From: a virus
Reading direction: 5' to 3' (one strand)
DNA: 31,531 bases
IMG/VR virus record: IMGVR_UViG_3300007546_000014
Span: 1-31,531 of that record
In this document: positions 12,775 through 20,453 of the stretch, piece by piece
Position numbering within the stretch: position 1 is the stretch's first letter
Layout: each line of letters opens with the position of its first letter
The notes under the pieces: generated by a model
The model's input: only the letters and a program-made list of their open reading frames with translations
What the model was told of the DNA's origin: nothing
The model's database searches: none
Position numbers and translations under genes: made by a program

Positions 12775-13011
12775 ATGACTGAAAAATCTGCATGGCAAAA
12801 ATATAAAGAAAACCTTGGTGATGTAAGACCATGGGATTTAATAAATAAAAATACACAGTGGGCTGATGACTTACTGGCAAAAGAAAGATACAACATTTGC
12901 TTATCTTGTCCAGAACTAATAAAATCAACAAAGCAATGCAAAAAATGTGGATGTTTTATGGCAGGGAAAACTAAACTAGAACTAGCAGTATGTCCAATAG
13001 GAAAGTGGTAG
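12775..13011 (+). CDS. Small Cys-rich zinc-binding-type protein
   Basis: A 78-residue protein. The N-terminal half is basic-acidic helix (MTEKSAWQKYKENLGDVRPW). The C-terminal half has CLSC (42-45), CKKCGC (54-59) and VCPIGKW (72-78), six Cys in all, a pattern seen in small phage proteins that probably bind zinc. It starts six bases after the upstream stop. The role is unknown. Members of this type often lie beside 2OG-oxygenase genes in aquatic phages, as they broadly do here. Confidence 0.6.
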   Translation: MTEKSAWQKYKENLGDVRPWDLINKNTQWADDLLAKERYNICLSCPELIKSTKQCKKCGCFMAGKTKLELAVCPIGKW

Positions 13012-13035
13012 TCTTAGAAATTTATACGGTATAAT
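13009..13035 (+). promoter_or_regulatory. Promoter of second fibre group
   Basis: TAGTCT (13009-13014) and TATAAT (13030-13035) are 15 bases apart. The -10 is followed by TAG, and an AGGAGG ribosome-binding site at 13055-13060 precedes the GTG start at 13067. TAGTC in the -35 position recurs at other promoters here. Confidence 0.5.
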
Positions 13036-13066
13036 TAGTTTAGGCAACATCGCCAGGAGGACAATA

Positions 13067-13621
13067 GTGGCAAGTACATTTCCAACAAGCAAAGATAACC
13101 TTTCAAACCCAGCAGCAACAGATGATCTATCTGGACACGCCGCTCAACATGCAAATGCCAATGATGCAATTGAAGCATTAGAAAATGTAGTAGGTGTAAC
13201 AAACTCTACAGACTCATCTACTTTGACTTACAAAGTAAATGAACTTTCAACATCACTCAATACTCTTTCAAACCAATCATCTAATATTGAAACATTGATG
13301 GGTTTAGAAGGAAACAACGATTTAACAATTGCAGGAATTCAAAATAAAACTACAATTGATTCATATAACTCAGCAGATTATCGGACAGCAACATATGCGC
13401 TACAGATTGTAAAGCCATCTACTGGCGAATCTTATTTTTCAAACATAACAGCTTTAAGAGGGTCTTCTGATATATATGTATCTGAATCCAACATAGTAAC
13501 AAACGCCAATTCTTCACTAGCAACGACAGCTTTTGAATCATCTGGTGGTATAATTAATCTAACAGTCACCCCAGTATCAGGAGAAGTTACTGTAAGATAT
13601 TTTAGAACAGCGTTAAAATAA
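13067..13621 (+). CDS. Tail fibre of actinophage type
   Basis: A 184-residue fibre with a GTG start set by AGGAGG six bases upstream. The N-terminal segment (FPTSKDNLSNPAATDDLSG, then HANANDAIEALENVVG) is a hallmark of actinobacteriophage fibre and tail proteins. A coiled-coil middle (NELSTSLNTLSNQSSNIETL) leads to a C-terminal domain (ADYRTATYALQIVKP...VTPVSGEVTVRYFRTALK). That domain aligns with the C-terminus of the next gene (ADYRTAKALVKLKNG...SGDVSVSVTTTY). Probably a trimeric minor fibre. Confidence 0.7.
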   Translation: MASTFPTSKDNLSNPAATDDLSGHAAQHANANDAIEALENVVGVTNSTDSSTLTYKVNELSTSLNTLSNQSSNIETLMGLEGNNDLTIAGIQNKTTIDSYNSADYRTATYALQIVKPSTGESYFSNITALRGSSDIYVSESNIVTNANSSLATTAFESSGGIINLTVTPVSGEVTVRYFRTALK

Positions 13622-13644
13622 AGCAGTAAGAGGAGTCATAAATT

Positions 13645-15303
13645 ATGGCAATAGTAAATAAGAATTTTAGAGTAAAGAATGGTCTTATCGTTGACGGCTC
13701 CGTCGCAACGGTAAATGGATTTAATGTATTAACAGAGGCATCAACAGCCTTTATCATCAGCACAGTTGGCGGATCAGCAGATACAGCCAATACTCCTAAT
13801 ACTGTAGTAAAGCGTGACGGCTCAGGAAACTTTGCAGCAGGAACAATTACAGCATCTATTGTTGGTAATGTAACTGGTAACGTAACTGGTACAGTTTCAA
13901 GCCTTTCTAATCACACATCAGATACTCTAACAGAGGGTACTTCAAATCTATATTTTACAAATGCTCGTGCATTAGCTGCAACAGCAGCAGCATATGATGC
14001 AGCAGGTGCAGCATCAAGCGCACAGGCAAATGCAGCAACAGATGCTACATCAAAAGTAGCAGCCGAAGCTACAGCACGTAACACAGCAATTGCATCAGCA
14101 ATTGCAACAGAAGTTACTGATAGAAATTCAGCAATTGCAACTGCCAAGACAGCAGCTGAAACTGCAGCAGCAACAGATGCAACAACCAAGGCTAATGCAG
14201 CCGTTGCCACAGCAGCAACAGATGCTACATCTAAAGCCAACGCAGCACAGTCCGCAGCGATCTCTGCAGCAGCAACAGACGCTACTTCAAAGGCTAATGC
14301 AGCGCAGGCAGCAGCCGAAGCTACAGCTTCAGCAGATGCAACAGCTAAGGCTAATGCAGCACGAGCAGCAGCGGAAGCAACTGCAGCATCAGCACTTACA
14401 GCAGCAATTTCAACAGAGGTTGCAAATCGTAATACAGCAATTTCAACAGCAGTTTCAGCAGTAGTCGATGGTGCTCCAGCACTTCTTGATACTTTAAATG
14501 AATTAGCAGCAGCAATTAATGATGATGCTAATTACACAACAACTATTACAACAGCTTTAGCAACAAAGGCTAACGCATCACAGGTCACAACAGATATTGC
14601 AGCAGCAGTTTCAACTGCCGCTTCAGATGCTACTACAAAGGCTAACGCAGCTCAGTCTGCAGCAGCAACAGATGCTACATCTAAAGCCAACGCAGCACAG
14701 TCCGCAGCGATCTCTGCAGCAGCAACAGATGCTACTACAAAGGCTAACGCAGCCCAGGCAGCAGCAATCTCTGCAGCAGCAACAGATGCTACATCAAAGG
14801 TAGCCGCAGAAGCCACAGCTCGTAACTCAGCAATTTCAACAGCAATTTCAGGTGAGGTCACAGACCGCAACGCAGCAATTGCAACCGCTCAGTCTGCAGC
14901 GCAAGCCTCAGCGGAATCAACAGCAGCAACCGCTCTTACAAATGTAAAAAATGGTACAACACCATTCACTAAAGTTAATGTAAACGATGTAGCCGCAGTA
15001 CGGGCAGCAACTTCAACCGTAGCGTCTGCATCAACAGTAAATGCTCTTACATGGGCAGCAGCAGATTACAGAACAGCTAAAGCTCTTGTTAAACTAAAGA
15101 ATGGTGTAAATACTCAAGTTTCTGAGATTCTACTTACACTTGATACAAGCAACAATGTAGCAATAACTGAATTTGGAACAATTACAACAGGAGCGGATCT
15201 TGGAACTGTAACAGCAGCATATGTTTCAGGCGATGTTTCAGTATCAGTAACAACAACATACGCATCAACAGATGTAATGGTTTACGCAACACTAATTAAA
15301 TAA
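13645..15303 (+). CDS. Long Ala-rich coiled-coil tail fibre
   Basis: A 552-residue fibre. MAIVNKNFRVKNGLIVDG starts a virion-attachment segment shared with the 15368 gene. It is followed by an SIVGNVTGNVTGTVSSLSNHTSD stretch (in pieces), then about 330 residues of Ala/Thr/Ala-Ser coiled coil built from ATDATTKANAA-type repeats. The C-terminal head is the ADYRTA domain shared with the preceding gene. AGAGGAG precedes the ATG. The low-complexity shaft carries exact long DNA repeats, indicating recombination or slippage. It probably forms a long flexible fibre. Confidence 0.75.
   Translation: MAIVNKNFRVKNGLIVDGSVATVNGFNVLTEASTAFIISTVGGSADTANTPNTVVKRDGSGNFAAGTITASIVGNVTGNVTGTVSSLSNHTSDTLTEGTSNLYFTNARALAATAAAYDAAGAASSAQANAATDATSKVAAEATARNTAIASAIATEVTDRNSAIATAKTAAETAAATDATTKANAAVATAATDATSKANAAQSAAISAAATDATSKANAAQAAAEATASADATAKANAARAAAEATAASALTAAISTEVANRNTAISTAVSAVVDGAPALLDTLNELAAAINDDANYTTTITTALATKANASQVTTDIAAAVSTAASDATTKANAAQSAAATDATSKANAAQSAAISAAATDATTKANAAQAAAISAAATDATSKVAAEATARNSAISTAISGEVTDRNAAIATAQSAAQASAESTAATALTNVKNGTTPFTKVNVNDVAAVRAATSTVASASTVNALTWAAADYRTAKALVKLKNGVNTQVSEILLTLDTSNNVAITEFGTITTGADLGTVTAAYVSGDVSVSVTTTYASTDVMVYATLIK
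14210..14729 (+). repeat. 70-base exact direct repeat in fibre shaft
   Basis: Positions 14210-14279 and 14660-14729 are identical over 70 bases, 450 bases apart, inside the Ala-rich shaft. Many shorter near-copies (GCAACAGATGCTAC...) fill the space between. Recombination between the two would remove or add exactly 150 residues in frame. Confidence 0.85.
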
Positions 15304-15316
15304 TTAATAAAAGGTA

Positions 15317-15337
15317 TGGGGTCCTTTCAAAACCCCA
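15317..15337 (+). terminator. Hairpin after coiled-coil fibre gene
   Basis: TGGGGT (15317-15322) pairs with ACCCCA (15332-15337) in the gap between two fibre genes, 14 bases after the stop. No T-run follows. It may act as a weak terminator or an mRNA-processing or stability element. Confidence 0.4.
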
Positions 15338-15367
15338 CCAAAAACATTAGGGGATATGTGAACTTAA

Positions 15368-15739
15368 ATGGCAATAGTAAATAAAAACTTCAAGGTTAAA
15401 AATGGCCTTAACGTAGCAGGACCTGCAACATTTGATGCAGCAGTAAATGTAGACAACTTAGTCTTAAATTCAACCCCCCTTGCCTTCGACTCATCAACTG
15501 GAAGACTAAAAATCCAGATTAATGGTGCTTGGAAGGAAATCGCTCTTTTAACAGATGCGGCAGAAGATCTAGGAGCTCTAACATTTATGGATATTGGATT
15601 GGCTATGGACTATAACGGTCAGCCAATCTATACAGTATATGCGAACGGAGTAAATACCACAGCCACAAAATTTGCGGATGGTGGAGATTACTCAACAGAA
15701 GTATATAGCATGAGCTTTGATTCTGGAACAATTGCATAA
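15368..15739 (+). CDS. Short fibre/adaptor sharing N-terminus with upstream fibre
   Basis: A 123-residue protein starting MAIVNKNFKVKNGLNVAG, nearly the same as the upstream coiled-coil fibre. Next comes a LKIQINGAWKEI beta segment and a compact C-terminus (GLAMDYNGQPIYTVYANG...YSMSFDSGTIA). The shared N-terminus suggests competition for, or sharing of, one attachment site on the virion. A weak ribosome-binding AGGGGA lies upstream. A GTG at 15358 is an unlikely alternative. Confidence 0.6.
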   Translation: MAIVNKNFKVKNGLNVAGPATFDAAVNVDNLVLNSTPLAFDSSTGRLKIQINGAWKEIALLTDAAEDLGALTFMDIGLAMDYNGQPIYTVYANGVNTTATKFADGGDYSTEVYSMSFDSGTIA

Positions 15740-15768
15740 TTGTTTTGGAATTATTGTAGTGCTATAAT
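15740..15768 (+). promoter_or_regulatory. Promoter of SPTFTG-repeat fibre
   Basis: TTGTTT (15740-15745), a 17-base spacer and extended -10 TGC-equivalent GTGC-TATAAT (TATAAT at 15763-15768) lie just after the stop of the short fibre gene. A leader of about 25 bases ends in AAGGGG before the ATG at 15801. Confidence 0.55.
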
Positions 15769-15800
15769 TAACAAATAAGTCTAAACAAGGGGTGGCAAAT

Positions 15801-18284
15801 ATGTCAACAGTAAGAATTCAAGTAAGAAGAGGTACCGCTTCACAGTGGACTTCAGTAAATCCAATTTTGGCAGCAGGAGAAATGGGTGTCGAGTCAGACA
15901 CTAACCTATTTAAATTCGGTAACGGATCTTCTACATGGACTGCCCTTGCATATGCAAACAATTCAGATGTAGCGATTGGTGAAATATCCCAAGACGCAAT
16001 TAACACCGCCCTTTCAATGGGAGCGGGACTCACAAAGTCATACAACGATGGAACAAATACAATCCAGATAACAGTAGACTCAACAGTCGTAGCACTTAAG
16101 TCATATGTAGACACTGGCGACGCAGCTTCAGTATCAACTGCATCAGCAGATGCCACTACAAAGGCTAACGCAGCCCAGGCAGCAGCGATTTCAGCAGCAG
16201 CAACCGATGCCACTACAAAAGCTAATGCAGCACGAGCAGCAGCAGAAGCAACAGCTGCAGCAGCACTTTCAAGTCTTTCAAATACAGTAGATACAGACTT
16301 TGTACCAGTGTCTGACCTTGGTCAGCCAAATGGTGTTGCAACACTTAATGCAAGCACAAAGATTCCAACATCACAAATTGATACAACTATTATTGCAGAA
16401 AGAGGATATGTAAATACTCAAGCAACAGCAGCAATAACATCAGCGCAGACTTACACAAATTCAGCAATAAATAATTTAGTTAACGGAGCACCAGCAGCAC
16501 TAGACACATTGGCTGAACTTTCAGCAGCACTAAATGATAACGCAAGTTATGCAGCAACAATTACATCTGCTCTTGCATTAAAATCACCACTTGCATCTCC
16601 AACATTCACTGGAAACGTAGTCCTTCCTTCAACAACAGCAATTGGAAACGTAGATGGAACTGAAATTTCATATTTAGATGGAGTAACATCTGGTGTACAA
16701 AGCCAGCTTGATGCTAATGCTTATGAAATAGGACTAAAAGCTCCAATTGCTTCTCCAACATTCACAGGAACAGTAACATTGCCAGAAGGCACAAGCATTG
16801 GCCAAGTCTCAAACATAGAGCTAGGTTATGTTAACGGAGTTACATCTGGAATACAGACACAACTTGATGCCAAAGCACCACTTGCTTCACCAACATTTAC
16901 AGGAAATGTAACACTTCCTTCAAGTACAACAATCGGATCAGTGTCTAACTTGGAAATGGGGTACCTAGATGGAGCAACATCTAATCTTCAAATTCAAATT
17001 GATGCTAAGGCACCACTTGCAAGCCCAACATTTACAGGAAGCGTAACACTCCCAGCAACAACCTCAATTGGCTTAGTTGATTCAACTGAAATGGGATACC
17101 TTAACGGTGTCACATCAGGAATTCAAGTACAGCTTGATACAAAGGCTCCGTTGGCAAATGCAGTATTTACAGGAACATTTGAGGCACCAGTTGCAACAAT
17201 AACTGGAGCAATGCTTGCAAACGGAACAGTTGCATCAGCAAATATTGCAGACGGAACAATTTCAACAATTGATCTTGCAGACGGAGCTGTTACATCAGCT
17301 AAGATTGCAGACGGAACTATTGTAGAGGGAGACCTTGCAGACTCATCCGTTACATCAGCTAAAATTGCAAATGGAACTATTGTAGACGGAGATATAAATG
17401 CAGCAGCAGGAATAGCTACATCAAAGATTGCTGGACTAGATACAGCACTTGGACTACGAGCTACTCTAGATGGTCCAACATTTACAGGCACAGTAGTTCT
17501 TCCATCAACAACTTCAATAGGCCTAGTTGATTCAACAGAAATTGGATATGTAAATGGAGTAACATCTGCAATACAGACACAGCTCGATGCAAAAGCACCA
17601 ATTGCCTCACCAACATTTACAGGTACAGTCTCAGGAATTACAAAGACAATGGTTGGACTAGGATCTGTTGATAATACAGCGGATGCTTCAAAACCAGTAT
17701 CAACAGCACAGGCTGCAGCAATTGCAACCGCTAAATCTGAAGCAATAGCATCAGCCACGGCTTCAGTAAATGCAGTTATAGCATCAGCACCAGCTGCTCT
17801 TGATACCCTTAATGAATTAGCAACAGCGCTTGGAAATGATGCAAGCTTTGCAACAACAATGACAAATGCTCTTGCAGCAAAAGCACCACTTGCCTCACCA
17901 ACATTTACTGGCACAGTAACAGTTGCAGCAGCTGGCGTTGCGTTTACAGATAAGACACAAACAAAGGCTGGCGTACCTTCACGGACACCAATTGCAAGTA
18001 CAATTTCTGCAAGCACAACATTGGCAGGAAGCTTGCAAGACAGCATGGTTCCACTAGCTGGAGCTGTAGCAATTACAATTGGCGATGCATCAAATGCACT
18101 GTATGCAGTTGGAGAATCAGTTGATTTCTACCAAGCATCAGGAACTGGCGCTAGCTTTGCAAAAACTGGATCAGTCAACCTGCTCTACACACCAGGCGCA
18201 TTGCTTAGAACCACATATTCTTCAGCAACTGCACAAAAAGTATCTTCAACTGACTGGTTGATATACGGAGATTTGAAAGCTTAA
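15801..18284 (+). CDS. Large tail fibre with SPTFTG/GYLNGVTS repeats
   Basis: An 827-residue fibre. I start at the ATG at 15801 (AAGGGG eight bases upstream), because this aligns MSTVRIQVRRGTASQW with the start of the 10074 fibre. A GTG nine bases earlier adds three residues. After the attachment domain comes an Ala-rich coiled coil. It is followed by about seven 30-38-residue repeats of the form SPTFTGNVTLP..TSIG..S..E.GYLNGVTSGIQTQLDAKAPLA (shown here in pieces: SPTFTG, GYLNGVTS, QLDAKAPLA). A stretch of ADGTI..AKIADGTI pentapeptide-like repeats (about 475-545) follows. The beta head (ASTISASTTLAGSLQ...SSTDWLIYGDLKA) matches the 10074 fibre head. Probably the main long fibre. Confidence 0.8.
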   Translation: MSTVRIQVRRGTASQWTSVNPILAAGEMGVESDTNLFKFGNGSSTWTALAYANNSDVAIGEISQDAINTALSMGAGLTKSYNDGTNTIQITVDSTVVALKSYVDTGDAASVSTASADATTKANAAQAAAISAAATDATTKANAARAAAEATAAAALSSLSNTVDTDFVPVSDLGQPNGVATLNASTKIPTSQIDTTIIAERGYVNTQATAAITSAQTYTNSAINNLVNGAPAALDTLAELSAALNDNASYAATITSALALKSPLASPTFTGNVVLPSTTAIGNVDGTEISYLDGVTSGVQSQLDANAYEIGLKAPIASPTFTGTVTLPEGTSIGQVSNIELGYVNGVTSGIQTQLDAKAPLASPTFTGNVTLPSSTTIGSVSNLEMGYLDGATSNLQIQIDAKAPLASPTFTGSVTLPATTSIGLVDSTEMGYLNGVTSGIQVQLDTKAPLANAVFTGTFEAPVATITGAMLANGTVASANIADGTISTIDLADGAVTSAKIADGTIVEGDLADSSVTSAKIANGTIVDGDINAAAGIATSKIAGLDTALGLRATLDGPTFTGTVVLPSTTSIGLVDSTEIGYVNGVTSAIQTQLDAKAPIASPTFTGTVSGITKTMVGLGSVDNTADASKPVSTAQAAAIATAKSEAIASATASVNAVIASAPAALDTLNELATALGNDASFATTMTNALAAKAPLASPTFTGTVTVAAAGVAFTDKTQTKAGVPSRTPIASTISASTTLAGSLQDSMVPLAGAVAITIGDASNALYAVGESVDFYQASGTGASFAKTGSVNLLYTPGALLRTTYSSATAQKVSSTDWLIYGDLKA

Positions 18285-18305
18285 TTGGATAGGGGAATAT
18301 AAATA

Positions 18306-19295
18306 ATGGCAAAAAAAGTAGGTAAGCATTCCGCAGCGGCTAATGATTTTCTAGAGCCAAAGCCAGTAGTAATAACATCATCAACTGATGTTGGAACTGG
18401 AAGAGCTGTAAATAATGGTGCAATCGATATAGTCTGGTCATTGCCAGCTGGTTCACCAGAAGCAACACTTTATACAATAACTCCCTCACCATCCGTAGCA
18501 GGATCACCGTGGACAACAACAGCAACTTCTTATAGAGCACAAGGACTAACATCAGCAACCTCATACACATTCTCAATTGTTGCATCAAATGCAGCAGGAG
18601 CCGCTGCTGCAACATCAACTTCTGCGGTCACTGCAACAACAATTCCAAGCGCACCGACTTCAGTTTCAGTTGCTTCAACAGTAACTAATACTGATCGGGT
18701 TACATGGCTTGCACCAACAACAGACGGAGGAAAAGCAGTATCAAGTTATACTATTGTTTCCTCAGACGGTCCATCTTATGCAAATTCTGTTTCTCCAAAA
18801 GACATAGGAGAAACTGGAAACACTTCTCAAAACTATACAATTTATGCAATAAATGCCAACGGCACAAGCGCAGGCGCAATAACAAACACAGTAACTACGT
18901 TTACGCCTCCACACTTCCCGCCGTTCTTCCCACCACACTTCCCACCGTTCTTCCCGCCGTTCTTCCCACCACACTTCCCACCATTCTTCCCACCACACTT
19001 CCCACCATTCTTCCCGCCATTCTTCCCACCACACTTCCCACCGTTCTTCCCACCACACTTCCCACCATTCTTCCCACCGTTCTTCCCACCATACTTCCCA
19101 CCGTTCTTCCCTCCACACTTCCCACCATTCTTCCCACCATTCTTCCCACCATACTTCCCACCGTTCTTCCCTCCACACTTCCCACCATTCTTCCCACCAT
19201 ACTTCCCAGCACCACCATACTTCCCAGCACCACCGTACTTCCCAGCACCACCGTACTTCCCAGTATTTAGAGGATCAAGCTCTAGACTATATTAA
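18306..19295 (+). CDS. Fibronectin-III protein with FPP/His superrepeat array
   Basis: A 329-residue protein. Two FN3 domains (about 25-112 and 113-198) have typical signatures: GAIDIVWSLP, SYTFSIVASNAAG, DRVTWLAPTTDGGKAVSSYTI and YTIYAINANGTSAG. Residues 200-322 are a Phe/Pro array in which 8-residue (HFPPFFPP) and 12-residue ([12 protein letters not shown]) units alternate, giving four 20-residue superrepeats. Tyr replaces the leading His in the last one. It ends with four YFPAPP-type units and a short VFRGSSSRLY tail. FN3 domains are common in virion proteins and bind carbohydrate weakly. It is structurally parallel to the PASTA/FPP gene, but its C-terminus has no Cys. Confidence 0.72.
   Translation: MAKKVGKHSAAANDFLEPKPVVITSSTDVGTGRAVNNGAIDIVWSLPAGSPEATLYTITPSPSVAGSPWTTTATSYRAQGLTSATSYTFSIVASNAAGAAAATSTSAVTATTIPSAPTSVSVASTVTNTDRVTWLAPTTDGGKAVSSYTIVSSDGPSYANSVSPKDIGETGNTSQNYTIYAINANGTSAGAITNTVTTFTPPHFPPFFPPHFPPFFPPFFPPHFPPFFPPHFPPFFPPFFPPHFPPFFPPHFPPFFPPFFPPYFPPFFPPHFPPFFPPFFPPYFPPFFPPHFPPFFPPYFPAPPYFPAPPYFPAPPYFPVFRGSSSRLY
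18906..19262 (+). repeat. Phe/Pro/His coding repeat array (second, 60-base superrepeat)
   Basis: The array encodes alternating 8- and 12-residue units, giving a 60-base higher-order period that is absent from the first array. The last part degenerates into four 18-base YFPAPP-type units. All Phe codons are TTC. The 50 bases at 18933-18982 are identical to 12142-12191 in the first array. Confidence 0.95.
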
Positions 19296-19297
19296 AA

Positions 19298-19331
19298 ATT
19301 TATGAGGGGCTAGCAATAGCCCCTCATAAAT
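19298..19331. terminator. 15-bp perfect hairpin with GCAA tetraloop
   Basis: ATTTATGAGGGGCTA and TAGCCCCTCATAAAT are perfectly complementary around GCAA, a GNRA tetraloop. It begins two bases after the stop of the FN3/FPP gene and runs into the next extended -10. It is the strongest hairpin in the window. A terminator is likely even though no long T-run follows. mRNA 3'-end protection is an alternative. Confidence 0.7.
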
Positions 19332-19339
19332 GATATACT
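19331..19339 (+). promoter_or_regulatory. Extended -10 after the hairpin
   Basis: TGA-TATACT overlaps the last base of the hairpin and precedes the accessory gene by 16 bases. GGAG lies between it and the ATG at 19356. Confidence 0.5.
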
Positions 19340-19355
19340 AACAATAGGAGAAACA

Positions 19356-19757
19356 ATGGATAAAAAATATATTTTAGTAGCAGGAAACGAAGTCATTGAC
19401 ATAATATCATTTACTGATAAGTATGAGCAGCATGATAGATGGGTTGCTGGATTTTCATCAAACGATTTAACTTTTATCAATGTTTCTGGTAATGAAAATG
19501 CTATTTTAGGTTCTACATATTCAGATGGAGCATTTACAAAATATAATGAGCCTAGAATTCCAGTTAGCGACTTTGAAGGCAGATACGCAATTTTAAAAAA
19601 TAATGAAATCTTTTATTTAAAATTTTTAGATGCAGGAAAATTAAATGATTTCTACACCGAAAAATGGGAAAGCATAACAAATGCAATAGCAGTAGACCCA
19701 GAAGAAGAAATTACATTTTTGCATAAATGGGATGGTACAAACTTTATTGTTGAATAA
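19356..19757 (+). CDS. Fibre-accessory protein (second paralogue, tandem domain)
   Basis: A 133-residue protein with two tandem copies of the domain found singly in the 12562 gene. The first half has KKYILVAGNEVIDIISF, DRWVAGFSSNDLTFINV and SDGAFTK. The second has RYAILKNNEIFYLKFLD and HKWDGTNFIVE. Like its paralogue it follows an FPP-array gene. A plausible role is assembly or decoration of the FPP proteins, which is inference from context. GGAG precedes the ATG. Confidence 0.6.
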   Translation: MDKKYILVAGNEVIDIISFTDKYEQHDRWVAGFSSNDLTFINVSGNENAILGSTYSDGAFTKYNEPRIPVSDFEGRYAILKNNEIFYLKFLDAGKLNDFYTEKWESITNAIAVDPEEEITFLHKWDGTNFIVE

Positions 19758-19781
19758 AGTTGTCTAGTAGAAAGAATTAAA

Positions 19782-20453
19782 ATGGAAAAAGATTTTTCCT
19801 TTTCTTCAAAAGAAGAGCTAGCCCCTGGAATATGGGTATATAGAGATGCCATAAAGCCAGAACTTGATATAATAAATAGACTAGAACAAACCTTAGAATC
19901 AAGTAATGGTTTATATAATTGGCAAGAAGCCACAGTAGGATATAGAGAAAAAATCCCAGACTATCGTGACTGTGTAGACTTTAAGATTAATTTCTTTGAC
20001 TACCCAGGCAAAGATGAGTACATGAAAAAATTTGATGCAATATGGAAAGATGTAAGAGACGCACAAAAAGTTGCTCTTGATGACTACTGTGCATTTTATA
20101 AGATTGATATGAAATACTGGGAAGCCATGAACTTTATTAAATATGGCCCAGGACAACACTTCTCATACCACTCTGATCACGGATGGTCATACATTGCAAC
20201 AGTATCAATGGTTGCTTATATTAATGATGACTATGAAGATGGTGGATTAAGATTTGATAAAATGGATTTAGAGGTAAAACCAAAAGCTGGCGATCTATAT
20301 ATATTCCCATCAAACTATTTATTCTCTCACTCAGCACTACCAGTTAAATCTGGAACAAAATATTCAATTGTTACAATGACTGACTATAATGATGCAACCC
20401 ACACCCCAGAATTTTATAGACAGTTTAAATCAGAGATATCACAGCCAGACTAA
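19782..20453 (+). CDS. 2-oxoglutarate/Fe(II) dioxygenase (Lys-type)
   Basis: A 223-residue 2OG/Fe(II) oxygenase opening the main oxygenase cluster. H130-x-D132 (YHSDHG) and H183 (FSHSALPV) form the iron site. The 2OG-binding basic residue is Lys (K193 in GTKYSI) instead of Arg, as in collagen prolyl-4-hydroxylase. YINDDYEDGGLRF and VKPKAGDLYIFPS are the core strands. No strong Shine-Dalgarno site is visible and no clear terminator separates it from the accessory gene. Its last base is shared with the next start (TAATG), so it belongs to the same transcription unit. The substrate is unknown. Confidence 0.88.
   Translation: MEKDFSFSSKEELAPGIWVYRDAIKPELDIINRLEQTLESSNGLYNWQEATVGYREKIPDYRDCVDFKINFFDYPGKDEYMKKFDAIWKDVRDAQKVALDDYCAFYKIDMKYWEAMNFIKYGPGQHFSYHSDHGWSYIATVSMVAYINDDYEDGGLRFDKMDLEVKPKAGDLYIFPSNYLFSHSALPVKSGTKYSIVTMTDYNDATHTPEFYRQFKSEISQPD

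Noticed and set aside
17123-18046. 307-codon minus-strand ORF opposite the SPTFTG fibre
   Set aside because: Valine/Ala/Pro-rich antisense frame produced by the codon pattern of the repeated fibre gene. No ribosome-binding site or promoter, fully inside a clear coding gene.
18762-19251. Minus-strand and alternative-frame ORFs across the second FPP array
   Set aside because: Same cause: repeat-driven open frames opposite a well-supported coding frame.
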